Below are positions 17,104 to 26,016 of a DNA stretch of 64,000 nucleotides, piece by piece (position 1 is the first letter of the stretch; every line of letters starts with the position of its first letter). Both the position numbers and the translations under genes were made by a program. The notes beneath the pieces are model-generated. The model was not told where the DNA came from, did not search any database, and saw only the letters and a program-made list of their open reading frames with translations. The stretch covers positions 1-64,000 of the forward strand of contig JAWKHX010000018.1 in assembly GCA_041394605.1 (NCBI GenBank). Direction: 5' to 3'. This stretch comes from UBA668 sp041394605. Its GTDB lineage: Bacteria > Actinomycetota > Acidimicrobiia > Acidimicrobiales > Ilumatobacteraceae.

Positions 17104-19266
17104 TCAACCGATGAGCTGCACGTGCCCCGTCCCCGGCACGAGCGACCCGATCACCCAGGTCTCCTCGGGGATCGCCGCCTGCAGCGCGGCCAGACGGTCG
17201 GGCGCAACGACGCACACCATCCCGACTCCCATGTTCAGTGTGCGGTACAGCTCGTGCGTGTCCAGGCCCGGCGTGGCCTCCTGCACCAGCCGGAACAGCG
17301 GCGGCACGGGCCACGAGCCGAGCTCGATGCGGGCATCCAGCCCGGCCGGCAGCACCCGCGGCAGGTTCTCCGGCAGGCCACCGCCGGTGATGTGGGCCAG
17401 CGCCTTCACCAGATCGGCCCGCAGTGCGGCGTCCAGCACCGGCAGGTAGTTGCGGTGCGGCCGCAGCAGTGCCTCACCCAGCGTGCAGTCGAAGCCCGGC
17501 GGCACCACGTCCATCGGCATCCAGTCGAACACCTTGCGCAGCAGGGAGTACCCGTTGGTGTGTGGGCCGTTGGAGGCCACGCCCACCAGCACGTCGCCCT
17601 CCGCCAACTGGCGGCCCGGCAGCATCGCGGCCCGGTCCACCACGCCCACCAGCGTGCCGGCGATGTCGAACGCGCCCGGCGCGTACACGCCCGGCATCTC
17701 CGCCGTCTCGCCGCCCAGCAGCGCGCACCCGGCCGCCTCGCACGCCTCGGCCATGCCGGTGACCACCTCGGCCACCTGGTCGGCGTCCAGCTTGCTGCTG
17801 GCGATGTAGTCGAGGAAGAACAGGGGCCGAGCGCCCTGCACCAGCACGTCGTCGATGCAGTGGTTGACGATGTCCATCCCCACGCCGCGGTACTTCCCCA
17901 GGCGGGCGGCGAGCTCCACCTTGGTGCCCACCCCATCGGTGGAGGCCACCAGTACGGGGTCGTCCATCGCCTTCAGCGCAGCCCCGCTGAACGCACCACC
18001 GAAGCTGCCCACGCCGCGCAGCACGGCAGGCCCGTGGGTGCGTTCCACCGCGGCTTTCATCTGATCGACGGCGCGCGTGCCCTCGTCGATGTCCACGCCT
18101 GCGGCAGCGTAGGAGGACAGGCCGGCGCCGATGGCCCGCCAGCCGATGTCCCGCCGCACCTGCATCCCCTCGAACCGGATCGACGCCATCCGCTGGTACG
18201 CGCGCCCGCGGGCGACGCCGAGGTCGTCGCCCAGCCCGGTGACGGCCCGCACCCTGCCGCCGGTGACCACGGCGCCGTCCGTGCCGGCGTGGAACACCAC
18301 CGCGCCGTCGAGGTTGTCGCCGAACGCAATCGCGGCGCCCTTCACCGGCTCCGCCGGGTAGCCGGCGGCCGCCGCCACCACGGTGCACGACGCCCCGCCC
18401 CATCGCAGCCGCCGCTCGCCCAGCGATTCGTTGGCGCACGCCAGCGCGACCTCCGCCAGGTCGTCGTCCAGCAGGGGCAGCACGGCCTGCGCCTCGGGGT
18501 CACCGAAGCGGCAGTTGAACTCCAGCAGCTTCGGCCCGTCGGCCGTGAGCATCAGCCCGGCGTACAACACCCCGATGTACGGCGCGCCCACCTCGGCCAG
18601 GTGGTCCACCACCGGCTGGATGAACGTGGCCGTCAGGTCGTCGGGGTCGTAGGGGATCGGCGCGGGCGCGTACGCACCCATTCCGCCAGTGTTGGGGCCG
18701 GTGTCGCCCTCGCCGATGCGCTTGTGATCCTGCGCCACCGGCAGCGGCCGGGCGACGCTCCCGTCGCACATCGCCATCAGGCTGCACTCCGGCCCGGTCA
18801 GCCGCTCCTCCAGCACGATCGGCCCCTGGGCCACCAACTCATCGATGGCCGCGATGGTGGCCGCCTCGCCGTCGGGCACGATGACGCCCTTGCCGGCGGC
18901 CAGCCCGTCCAACTTCACCACCACCGGCTTGCCGAACCCGCGCCACCAGGCGATGGCATCCGCGGCCGACGAGGCCATGTGGAACGCCGGCGACGGCAGC
19001 CCGAGCGTGGCCGCCAGCGTGCGGGTGAACCCCTTGGAGCTCTCCAGCCGGGCCAGGGCGGCGGTGGGCCCGAAGCACGGCACGTGGGCATCGGCGCAAC
19101 GGTCGGCCACCCCGGCCACCAGCGCGGCCTCGGGCCCGACGATCACCAGGTCGGCGCCGATGGGGTCGGGCAGGTCGGCCTCCACCCGCACGTCGTGCCC
19201 GTGGCGGCGGCAGGCCCAGGCGATCGCCTGCTCCCGCCCGCCCGAGCCGATCACCAGCACCCTCAC
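17104..19266 (-). CDS. purD-purM: PurD-PurM fusion: GAR synthetase / AIR synthetase
   Basis: 720-aa bifunctional enzyme. Residues 1-380 are phosphoribosylamine-glycine ligase (ATP-grasp; start VLVIGSGGREQAIA, then VVVKLDGLAAGKGV, GPNTGGMGAY and LLEFNCRFGDPEAQ). Residues about 383-720 are phosphoribosylformylglycinamidine cyclo-ligase (YAAAGVDIDEG, STDGVGTK, GGETAEMPG, ITGGGLPENLPR). The junction is direct, without a long linker. The PurD N-terminal domain is about 35 residues short and lacks the usual PGNxG segment after the first helix. The same fusion order is known from eukaryotic ADE5,7 and GART. The GTG start at 19266 overlaps the stop of a 36-codon sORF as GTGA. purN follows, giving D-M-N order. 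Confidence 0.95.
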   Translation of the reverse strand: MRVLVIGSGGREQAIAWACRRHGHDVRVEADLPDPIGADLVIVGPEAALVAGVADRCADAHVPCFGPTAALARLESSKGFTRTLAATLGLPSPAFHMASSAADAIAWWRGFGKPVVVKLDGLAAGKGVIVPDGEAATIAAIDELVAQGPIVLEERLTGPECSLMAMCDGSVARPLPVAQDHKRIGEGDTGPNTGGMGAYAPAPIPYDPDDLTATFIQPVVDHLAEVGAPYIGVLYAGLMLTADGPKLLEFNCRFGDPEAQAVLPLLDDDLAEVALACANESLGERRLRWGGASCTVVAAAAGYPAEPVKGAAIAFGDNLDGAVVFHAGTDGAVVTGGRVRAVTGLGDDLGVARGRAYQRMASIRFEGMQVRRDIGWRAIGAGLSSYAAAGVDIDEGTRAVDQMKAAVERTHGPAVLRGVGSFGGAFSGAALKAMDDPVLVASTDGVGTKVELAARLGKYRGVGMDIVNHCIDDVLVQGARPLFFLDYIASSKLDADQVAEVVTGMAEACEAAGCALLGGETAEMPGVYAPGAFDIAGTLVGVVDRAAMLPGRQLAEGDVLVGVASNGPHTNGYSLLRKVFDWMPMDVVPPGFDCTLGEALLRPHRNYLPVLDAALRADLVKALAHITGGGLPENLPRVLPAGLDARIELGSWPVPPLFRLVQEATPGLDTHELYRTLNMGVGMVCVVAPDRLAALQAAIPEETWVIGSLVPGTGHVQLIG

Positions 19267-19373
19267 GCAGCCACTCCCTCGTCATTCTGGGGCTGCGATC
19301 GCGCGGGATCCGCAACGATCCAGCCCCAGAAGCCCGGATGGTGAAAATCAGCCCCAGAATCCGGTGCCGTCAT
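19263..19373 (-). CDS. 36-codon sORF between purF and purDM
   Basis: No annotated family was recognised. An ATG at 19373 overlaps the purF stop as ATGA, and the TGA at 19265-19263 overlaps the purDM start as GTGA, so the sORF fills the purF-purDM gap exactly with 4-nt overlaps on both sides, like true cistrons of this operon. The 36-residue peptide is soluble in appearance, with an aromatic core HHPGFWGWIV (residues 11-20) and an acidic C-terminal segment QPQNDEG. It could be a functional microprotein or a device for translational coupling. The DNA also contains three copies of an 11-mer (see the repeat entry). Confidence 0.6.
   Translation of the reverse strand: MTAPDSGADFHHPGFWGWIVADPARSQPQNDEGVAA
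19285..19359. repeat. Three copies of an 11-mer within the purF-purDM sORF
   Basis: CAGCCCCAGAA occurs at 19321-19331 and 19349-19359, and its reverse complement TTCTGGGGCTG at 19285-19295. The outer inverted copy and 19321-19331 can form an 11-bp stem with a 25-nt loop in the mRNA; either direct copy can pair with the inverted one, giving two mutually exclusive hairpins. Both lie between the purF stop and the purDM start, where they could modulate readthrough or coupling. Confidence 0.6.
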
Positions 19374-20824
19374 GCGAGTGCCCCTTCGAAGCTCAGCTTC
19401 GGCGGCGCCTCGTGCACGGGCATCACGTAGTCGCCGGTGAAGCAGGCGTTGCAGTACCCCGCGGTGGCGCCCGTGCCGTCGTGGCGGATGGCCCGCATCA
19501 TCCCCTCCAGCGACAGGAACGCCAGCGAGTCCGCACCGATGTGCTCGCGCATCTCGTCGACGGAGAGGCGGGCGGCCATCAGGTCGCCGTCGTGGCCCAT
19601 GTCCACCCCGAAGTGGCAGGCGTGGGTGATCGGCGGGCAGGTGATCCGCAGGTGCACCTCGGTGGCGCCCGCATCCCGAATGAGCTTGACGAGGGGCCCG
19701 GCCGTGGTGCCGCGCACCATCGAGTCGTCGATCATCACCACCCGCTTGCCCGCCAGGTTCTCCGCCAGCGCGTTGAACTTCAGCGCCACGCCTCGCTCGC
19801 GCAGGTCCTGCGTGGGCTCGATGAACGTTCGCCCGATGTAGCGGTTCTTGATCAGCCCGTCGTTGTGGGGGATGCCGCTGGCCCGGCTGTACCCGATGGC
19901 CGCCGGGATGCTGCTGTCCGGCACGGGGATCACGACGTCCGCCTCGATGCCCGACTCGGCCGCCAACTCCTCGCCCAGGCGCTGGCGCACATGGTGCACG
20001 TTGCGGCCGGCCCACACGCTGTCCGGCCGGCTGAAGTAGACGAACTCGAACGTGCAGCGGGCCTCGGTGCTGGCGGGCGTGAGCGCCTGGCGGCGGTGCA
20101 GTTCGGCGCCCTGCAGGGTGACGATCTCGCCGGGCTTCACCTCGTCGATGTCCACGCAGCCCACAGTGGTGAGCGCACACGTCTCGCTGGCCACGGCGTA
20201 GCCCCCCGTGGGCAGGCGGCCGACGCTCATCGGGCGAAACCCCCACGGGTCGCGCACCGCGATCACCCGGTCGCCCACCAGCACCACCAGCGAGAAGGCG
20301 CCCTTCCACGCCGGCAGGGTGCGCTCGATGCGGTCCTCCCACGTGCGGCCGCCGGCGGCGGCCAGCATCAGCGTCAGCACCTCGGTGTCGCTGGTGGCGG
20401 TGAGCCCGAAGCCGCGGGCCAGCAACTCCTCGCGCAGCGCGGCGGTGTTGACCAGGTTGCCGTTGTGTGCCACGGCCAGCGGCCCGTGCATGGTCTCCAC
20501 CAGGAACGGCTGGATGTTGCGCGTGGAGTTCGACCCCGTGGTGCTGTAGCGGGTGTGGCCGATGGAGTGGTAGCCGGTGAGCTGGGCCATCTCGGACTGG
20601 TGGAACACGTTGGCCACCAGGCCGGCGTCCTTGTGCATCTTCACCCGGGTGCCGTCGCTGACGGCGATGCCGGCAGCCTCCTGGCCGCGGTGCTGCAGAG
20701 CGAACAGGCCGAAGAACGTCACCTGGGCGATGCCCTCCCCGTGCGGGGTGGACACTCCGAACACGCCGCACTCCTCGCGGGGCTTCTCGTCGATGCGAAC
20801 GGCCACGGGCGTCTCAGACGACAT
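19370..20824 (-). CDS. purF: Amidophosphoribosyltransferase PurF
   Basis: First step of de novo purine synthesis, making phosphoribosylamine from PRPP and glutamine. The 484 aa include an 18-residue propeptide before the N-terminal nucleophile Cys19 (EECGVFGV), the Ntn glutaminase motifs (HTRYSTTG, AHNGNLVN) and the type I PRT PRPP loop VVMIDDSMVRGTT. Conserved C-terminal cysteines (GYCNACFTGDY) suggest the Fe-S-containing Bacillus-type class. The ATG at 20824 is preceded by AAGGAGG at 10-nt spacing. It overlaps purC upstream by 11 bp and the sORF downstream by 4 bp. Confidence 0.97.
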   Translation of the reverse strand: MSSETPVAVRIDEKPREECGVFGVSTPHGEGIAQVTFFGLFALQHRGQEAAGIAVSDGTRVKMHKDAGLVANVFHQSEMAQLTGYHSIGHTRYSTTGSNSTRNIQPFLVETMHGPLAVAHNGNLVNTAALREELLARGFGLTATSDTEVLTLMLAAAGGRTWEDRIERTLPAWKGAFSLVVLVGDRVIAVRDPWGFRPMSVGRLPTGGYAVASETCALTTVGCVDIDEVKPGEIVTLQGAELHRRQALTPASTEARCTFEFVYFSRPDSVWAGRNVHHVRQRLGEELAAESGIEADVVIPVPDSSIPAAIGYSRASGIPHNDGLIKNRYIGRTFIEPTQDLRERGVALKFNALAENLAGKRVVMIDDSMVRGTTAGPLVKLIRDAGATEVHLRITCPPITHACHFGVDMGHDGDLMAARLSVDEMREHIGADSLAFLSLEGMMRAIRHDGTGATAGYCNACFTGDYVMPVHEAPPKLSFEGALA

Positions 20825-21758
20825 CGCGCAGTGCCTCCTTCAGACGTGGTGTGACGGGATAGGCCCCGGGTTCGAAGTTCTCACCGGTGAGCCGCTGGAA
20901 CGCGTCGATGTAGCGACGCGACGCAGCCTCCCACACCTCCGCCGGCAGCACGGGCGGCTCGCCATCGCCGGAGTAGCCGGCGTCCAGCAGCGCCCGGCGC
21001 ACGACCTCCTTGTCCAGGCTCTCCGGCTCCTCGCCGGCCGCCAGGCGCGCCTCGTAGCTGTCCGCCACCCAGTAGCGGGAGCTGTCCGGCGTGTGCACCT
21101 CGTCGATCAGCAGCAGGCTGCCGTCCACCGCCGTCCCGAACTCGTACTTGGTGTCGGCGAGGATCAGCCCGGCCCCGGCCGCCACCTCCTGGCCGCGGCG
21201 GAACAGCAGCAGCGCGGCCTCCACCACCTCGCCCCAGCGCTTGTGGGGCACCAGCCCCTGCTCGGCCACTTCGGCGACGGTGAGCGGCACGTCGTGCACG
21301 CCACCCGTGCCCTTCGTGGTGGGCGTGACGAGGGCGTAGGGGAGCGCCGTGTTCTTGCGCATCCCGTCGGGGAAGCGGTGCCCGTAGATGACCCGAGCCC
21401 CGTCGGCGTACTGCTTCCACAGCGACGTGGACGTGACCCCGGTGATGTACCCACGCACCACGACCTCCACGGTGAGCGGGGTGGCGGCGCGAGCGATCAG
21501 GGCGTTGGGGTCGGGGAGCGACAGCACATGGTTGGGCACGATGTCGGCGGTCTGCCTGAACCACCAGGCGGCCAACTGGTTGAGCACCTGCCCCTTGTAC
21601 GGCACGCCGGCGATGATCCGGTCGAACGCGGACAAGCGGTCGGTGGTGACGAACAGCCGCCGCGGCCCGCCGGCGTCGTCGGGCAGTGCGAAGCTCACCC
21701 TCACCTTCCCGTCGCGACGGTCGGGGAGGGGCAGATCGACATCGAGGAAGGGGTCCAC
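20814..21758 (-). CDS. purC: SAICAR synthetase PurC
   Basis: Phosphoribosylaminoimidazole-succinocarboxamide synthase, joining aspartate to CAIR with ATP. The 314 aa are of the longer type found in actinobacteria and fungi; motifs include VSFALPDD..RLFVTTDRLSAFDRI, EVVVRGYITG, LADTKYEFG and LLIDEVHTPDSSRYW. The GTG at 21758 is chosen because AAGGAG lies about 7 nt upstream, inside the end of purQ, whose corrected stop is 1 bp away. It is part of the tightly packed purine operon and overlaps purF by 11 bp. Confidence 0.96.
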   Translation of the reverse strand: MDPFLDVDLPLPDRRDGKVRVSFALPDDAGGPRRLFVTTDRLSAFDRIIAGVPYKGQVLNQLAAWWFRQTADIVPNHVLSLPDPNALIARAATPLTVEVVVRGYITGVTSTSLWKQYADGARVIYGHRFPDGMRKNTALPYALVTPTTKGTGGVHDVPLTVAEVAEQGLVPHKRWGEVVEAALLLFRRGQEVAAGAGLILADTKYEFGTAVDGSLLLIDEVHTPDSSRYWVADSYEARLAAGEEPESLDKEVVRRALLDAGYSGDGEPPVLPAEVWEAASRRYIDAFQRLTGENFEPGAYPVTPRLKEALRDVV

Positions 21759-21759
21759 C

Positions 21760-22471
21760 TCAGCGCTCCTTCGCGTAGCGCACACCGCGCTCGAACAGGG
21801 CCAGGCCCAGCCCACTGCCGGTGCCGCGTGTGGCGGGGGTGCTGACGGTGCAGCACATGGTTCTCCGGGTGCGGCATCAGCCCGAGCACCACGCCGCTCG
21901 GGTCGCACACCCCGGCGATGTCGGCGGCCGATCCGTTGGGGTTGTGGCCGGGGGAGTACCGCAGCGCCACCTGCCCGGCGGCCGCCAGCGCGGCCACGTC
22001 GGGATGCACGTAGCGACCCTCTCCGTGGGCGATCGGGCACTCCACCGGGTCCAGCGCGTCGGTCCAGACACAGCGGGAGGCGGGGGCTTCCAGCCGCACC
22101 CACTCGCACTGGAAGTGGCCGCTCTCGTTGTGGGCCAGCGAGCCGGGCAGCAGGTGAGTGCCGGTGAGCACCTGGAAGCCGTTGCAGATGCCCAGCACGG
22201 GGTCGCCCGCGGCCACGAACGACTGCAGGGCGTCGCCCACGCCGTGCGTGAGCGCCAGCGACCACATCCGCCCGGCGCCCAGCGCGTCGGCGTAGCTGAA
22301 CCCGCCGGCCACCACCAGCATCTGCACCTCGCCGAGCAACGCCGGCCGGGCCAGCAGTTCGCCGAGAAGCGTGACGCGGCTGTCCGCCCCGGCCAGGCCG
22401 AGTGCGAACGCCACGTCGTGGTCGCGGTTCGTGCCGGGCGCGGCCAGCACCATCGCCGTCGGCCGGTTCAC
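21760..22471 (-). CDS. purQ: FGAM synthase glutaminase subunit PurQ, 1-base frame break
   Basis: Class I glutamine amidotransferase feeding ammonia to PurL. The nucleophile Cys is in GICNGFQVL, with GGFSYADAL oxyanion context and the His of MPHPEN. After this the frame is lost: the G run 21835-21839 has one G too many. Removing it gives the expected ending HPATRGTGSGLGLALFERGV and a TGA at 21760-21762, for 236 aa. Uncorrected, the frame runs antisense-free into purC to 21701. The GTG start at 22471 overlaps the purL stop as GTGA. Confidence 0.93.
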
Positions 22472-25256
22472 CGGTGCCCCCCGGTGAACGCGGTGACGGC
22501 GGCTTCCAGCGGCAGGTCCACGCCGGGCATCGAGACCCGACCGTCGGCAGTGACCTGCCCGACGACCAGGGCCGGTTCACCCACGGCGTCCATGAACCAG
22601 GCCACGTCCGCCTCCGGGACCTCGCACAGGAAGCGGCCCGTGGACTCGGCGAACAGCCCAGTCGCGACGTCGGCGTGGGGGAGCGTGTCGATGCGCACGC
22701 CCAACCGCCCGGCGATCGCCATCTCGGCAGCGGCCACCGCCAGGCCACCCTCGCTGAGATCGTGGCAGGAACCCACCCGGCCGGTGGCCAGCGCGGCGTG
22801 CAGGGCGCGGTAGCGGGCGGGTGCCGCCGGGTCCGCCGCGGGCACCGGGCCGACACTCACGGGCAACCCATGCACCAGCGCGAAGTGGCTGCCCCCGAAC
22901 TCCACTGTGTATGGCCCAGCAGCACCAGCACATTGCCGGCCCGCTTCAGATCGGGCGTGACCACCCGGTCGGCGTCGGGTACGTGGGCCATCGCCGTGAT
23001 CACCAGTGTGGGCGGCACCGCGTGGCGCTGCCCGTCGCTGCCCAGGTACTCGTTGTTCAGCGAGTCCTTGCCGCTGACGAACGGCGCAGCGTGGGCCAGC
23101 GCCGCGTCGCAGCAGCCCTGCACCGCCATCGCCAACTCGCCGAGTGTGGACGGGCGGCGCGGGTCGCCCCAGCTGAAGTTGTCCAGCAGGGCGACCATGG
23201 CCGGGTCGGCGCCCACCGCCACCACATTGCGGATCGCCTCGTCGACCACGGCATGGGCCATCCGTTCCGGGTCGGCGACCCCGTACCACGGGTTGACGCC
23301 GATGCCGATGGCGACACCGTGGCGGTCCGCCGGCTCGGCCAGCACCACCCCGTCCGCAGGACCGTCGTGTGCGGCGCCGACCAACGGGCGGACCACGGAC
23401 GTGCCGCGGATCTCGTGGTCGTAGCGGCGGATGATGCGCTCCTTGCTGGCGATGTTGGGGTGGGCCAGCAAGGCCAGGAGGGTGGCCGCGGGGTCCGGGC
23501 AGGCGGGTGGCTCGGCAGGGTCGCGACGGGGCGTGGGCAGTTCGGCCACCATCGCCCGCTGCGGCCGACCGTCGTGGAGGAAGTGGGTGTCCAGTTCCAG
23601 CACGGTGAGGTCGCCGGCGCGCACCCGCAGCACCCCGTCGCCGGTGAACGTGCCGAGCGACGTGGCCTCCACACCGTGACGGCGGCAGCGCTCCTCGAGC
23701 ACCACCCACATGGCCGGGGGCACGGCCATCACCATGCGCTCCTGGGCCTCGCTGAGCCAGATCTCCCACGGGCGCAGGCCGGGGTACTTCAGCGGGGCCA
23801 GCGCCATGTCCACGTCGGCGCCCACGCCCTCGGCCATCTCGCCGACCGCGCTGGACAGGCCGCCGGCACCGCAGTCGGTGATGGCCGTGTACAAGCCGCC
23901 GCACTCGCGCAGCACGTCGATCAGCAACTTCTCGGTGATCGGGTCGCCGATCTGCACACTGGCGCCGGCTACGTCGCCGGTGGTGGCGTCCATCGTCGCG
24001 CTGGAGAACGTGGCGCCGCGCAGCCCGTCGCGCCCGGTGCGCCCGCCGAGCACCACCACCAAGTCGCCGGGCTGCGGGCCGGGCAGCTCCCAGTCGCCGT
24101 CCCGGGCCACGCCGATGCATCCGGCGTACACCAGCGGGTTGGCGGTGTAACCGGGGTCGTAGAGCACGGCACCGGCCACCGTGGGCAGGCCGATCTTGTT
24201 GCCGTAGTCGGCGATGCCGTCCACCACACCGCGCTCCACCAGGCGAGGGTGCAGCACCCCGTCAGGCAGGCCGGCGGGGTCGGTGTCCGTGGGGCCGAAG
24301 CAGAGGATGTCGGTGACCGCGATCGGGTGGTGGGCCGCGCCCATCACGTCGCGGATGACGCCGCCGACGCCGGTGTTGGCCCCACCGAACGGCTCGATCG
24401 CCGACGGGTGGTTGTGCGTCTCCGCCTTCACGGCCAGCGTGGTGCCCTCGGTGAACGACACGATGCCGGCATTGCCCACGAACGCGCTGCGCAGGAAGCG
24501 GGCGTCGATGGCATCGGTGGCGACCCGCAACTGGCGCAGCAGCGGGGTGATCTCGGCGCCGTCGGGCGTGGTGATGCGGGCCCGGAACGTCTTGTGCGAA
24601 CAGTGCTCCGACCAGGTCTGGGCCAACGTCTCCAATTCCACGTCGGTGGGCGCCCGCCCGGCGGCCCGGAAGTGGGCGGCCACGGCCTGCAGTTCGGCGA
24701 GGTCCAGCGACAGGCCGCGCTCGCGGCTCACATCCATCAGGGCGTCGTCGTCCAGGTGGCGGACGTCCACGTGCTCGACGGAGTGGTCCGCCGTGGCGTG
24801 CTCGTCCACGAAGTGGGGTTCGATCGGGCCGTCGGCCCAGCGCTCGATGACGTCGTTGGCCAGCAGGCGGTGGGCCAACGCCGCCCGGTCGGCCGCACCC
24901 GCATCGCCATGCACCTCGAAGCGGGTGCCGGTGGCCACGCCCGTGTGCGCCAGGCCGATGGTGGTCATCGCCAACTGCACCGCAGTGGCGGCCGGGTCGG
25001 TGACGCCGGGCAGCAGGGCAGTTTCGATCCCGCCGGCCGGGACGTCCCAGCTGCCGGTCTGCAGCAGCGGGTCCACCAGCACGGCCTCGATGGCGGTGCG
25101 GGCCTCGGCGCCCAGCGGCTCGGCGAAGAACACGACGTCGGCGACATCGATGCCGGTGACGGTGTGGATGCCCAGCGCGTGGGCATCGGCCAGCAGCCCT
25201 GCGGAGCGGGGGTCCGCGGCGACGGAACGGATCGTCAGCCGTGCACCTCCTCCCAC
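22468..25256 (-). CDS. purL: FGAM synthase PurL with tandem PurS-like N-terminus, 1-base frame break
   Basis: ATP-dependent formylglycinamidine ribonucleotide synthase. The full length is 929 aa after correction. Residues 7-73 and 77-143 look like two PurS-like units (DPRSAGLLADAHALG..; LLPGVTDPAATAVQLA..LLANDVIERW), mimicking a PurS dimer, and no separate purS gene is present. The catalytic body follows (WSEHCSHKTFRA, VKAETHNHPSAIEPFGGANTG, and C-terminal SCHDLSEGGLAVA). The frame breaks at 22913-22914, where one more G in the forward strand restores LLGPYTVEFGGSHFALVHG. The GTG at 25256 is chosen because TAGCGT lies exactly 7 nt upstream. First gene of the operon; purQ is coupled by a 4-bp overlap. 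Confidence 0.94.
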
Positions 25257-25311
25257 CGCGCCGACGCTACGGCCGCCCCCTGCCGGTGCCTGCCGCGCGC
25301 GAACGAAAAGT
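25257..25311 (-). promoter_or_regulatory. Promoter of the purine operon with shared purine box
   Basis: On the minus strand TAGCGT (forward 25264-25269) is 7 nt from the purL GTG, giving a leaderless transcript. ACTTTTCGTTC (forward GAACGAAAAGT, 25301-25311) lies 31 nt upstream of this -10, identical in sequence and spacing to the box before purN. The spacer sequences between box and -10 are otherwise different, so the box is the conserved feature. Confidence 0.62.
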
Positions 25312-25344
25312 AAGCCGCGGGCACCCCCGGCTAGGGTCGGCGCC

Positions 25345-26010
25345 GTGACCCGACTGCTCCTCGTCCGCCACGGTGAGTCCCAGGTCACCGTCAACCGTGT
25401 CATCGGCGGGCCACGCACGTGCTCCGGCCTCTCCGAACTCGGCCGCCAGCAGGCGGCCCGGCTGCGCGAGCGGTGGGCCGCGACCCCCGAGTTCACCGCC
25501 GACGTGGTGGTCAGCAGCGCCTACCCGCGTGCCCGCGAGACCGCCGAGATCGTGCTGCCGGCCCTCGGCGCCCACGAACTGCAGGTGCACGCCGGCTTCG
25601 GCGAGCACGACCCGGGCCCGGTGTGCGACGGCATCACCTACCAGGAGTACGTGGACCGTTACAGCCCGGGGCCGGACAGCTGGCACGACGACGACCCCTT
25701 CGCCACGCTGTTCCCCGAGGGTGAGACGATCGCCGCCTTCCACTTCCGCGTCGGTTCGGCGCTGCGGGCGGTCACCGAGCCCAACAGCGGGTCGACCATC
25801 GTGGTGTTCTGCCACGGCGGGGTGATCGACGCGATCCTGCGCATGGCGCTGAAGACGGCCTCCACCGGCGGCTTCCAGATCCGCACGCTCAACACCTCGA
25901 TCACCGAGCTGGAACTGGTGCGCCGCAACACCTGGTGCCTGCACCGCTACAACGACCACGCCCACCTCGCCGGCCTGCCGCCCGAGACACCTCGGCGCAA
26001 CGAGGACTGA
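25345..26010 (+). CDS. Histidine phosphatase superfamily protein
   Basis: Cofactor-independent phosphoglycerate-mutase-like phosphatase, 221 aa. The catalytic motif LVRHGES gives His9 at the N-terminus; other family residues are SSAYPRARETAE, the acid residue in FGEHDPGP and the second His in VVFCHGGVID. The substrate is unknown; these enzymes dephosphorylate small metabolites, nucleotides or cobalamin precursors. The GTG at 25345 follows TAGGGT (25332-25337) by 7 nt, a leaderless promoter. It is divergent from purL and 6 bp before the GMC oxidoreductase gene. Confidence 0.88.
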   Translation: MTRLLLVRHGESQVTVNRVIGGPRTCSGLSELGRQQAARLRERWAATPEFTADVVVSSAYPRARETAEIVLPALGAHELQVHAGFGEHDPGPVCDGITYQEYVDRYSPGPDSWHDDDPFATLFPEGETIAAFHFRVGSALRAVTEPNSGSTIVVFCHGGVIDAILRMALKTASTGGFQIRTLNTSITELELVRRNTWCLHRYNDHAHLAGLPPETPRRNED

Positions 26011-26016
26011 ACCGCA

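Noticed and set aside
25236..25256. CTG at 25238 as the purL start, preceded by GGGAGGAGG
   Set aside because: The GTG at 25256 has TAGCGT at exactly 7 nt and the GGAGGAGG encodes glycines in the frame; a CTG start is unnecessary.
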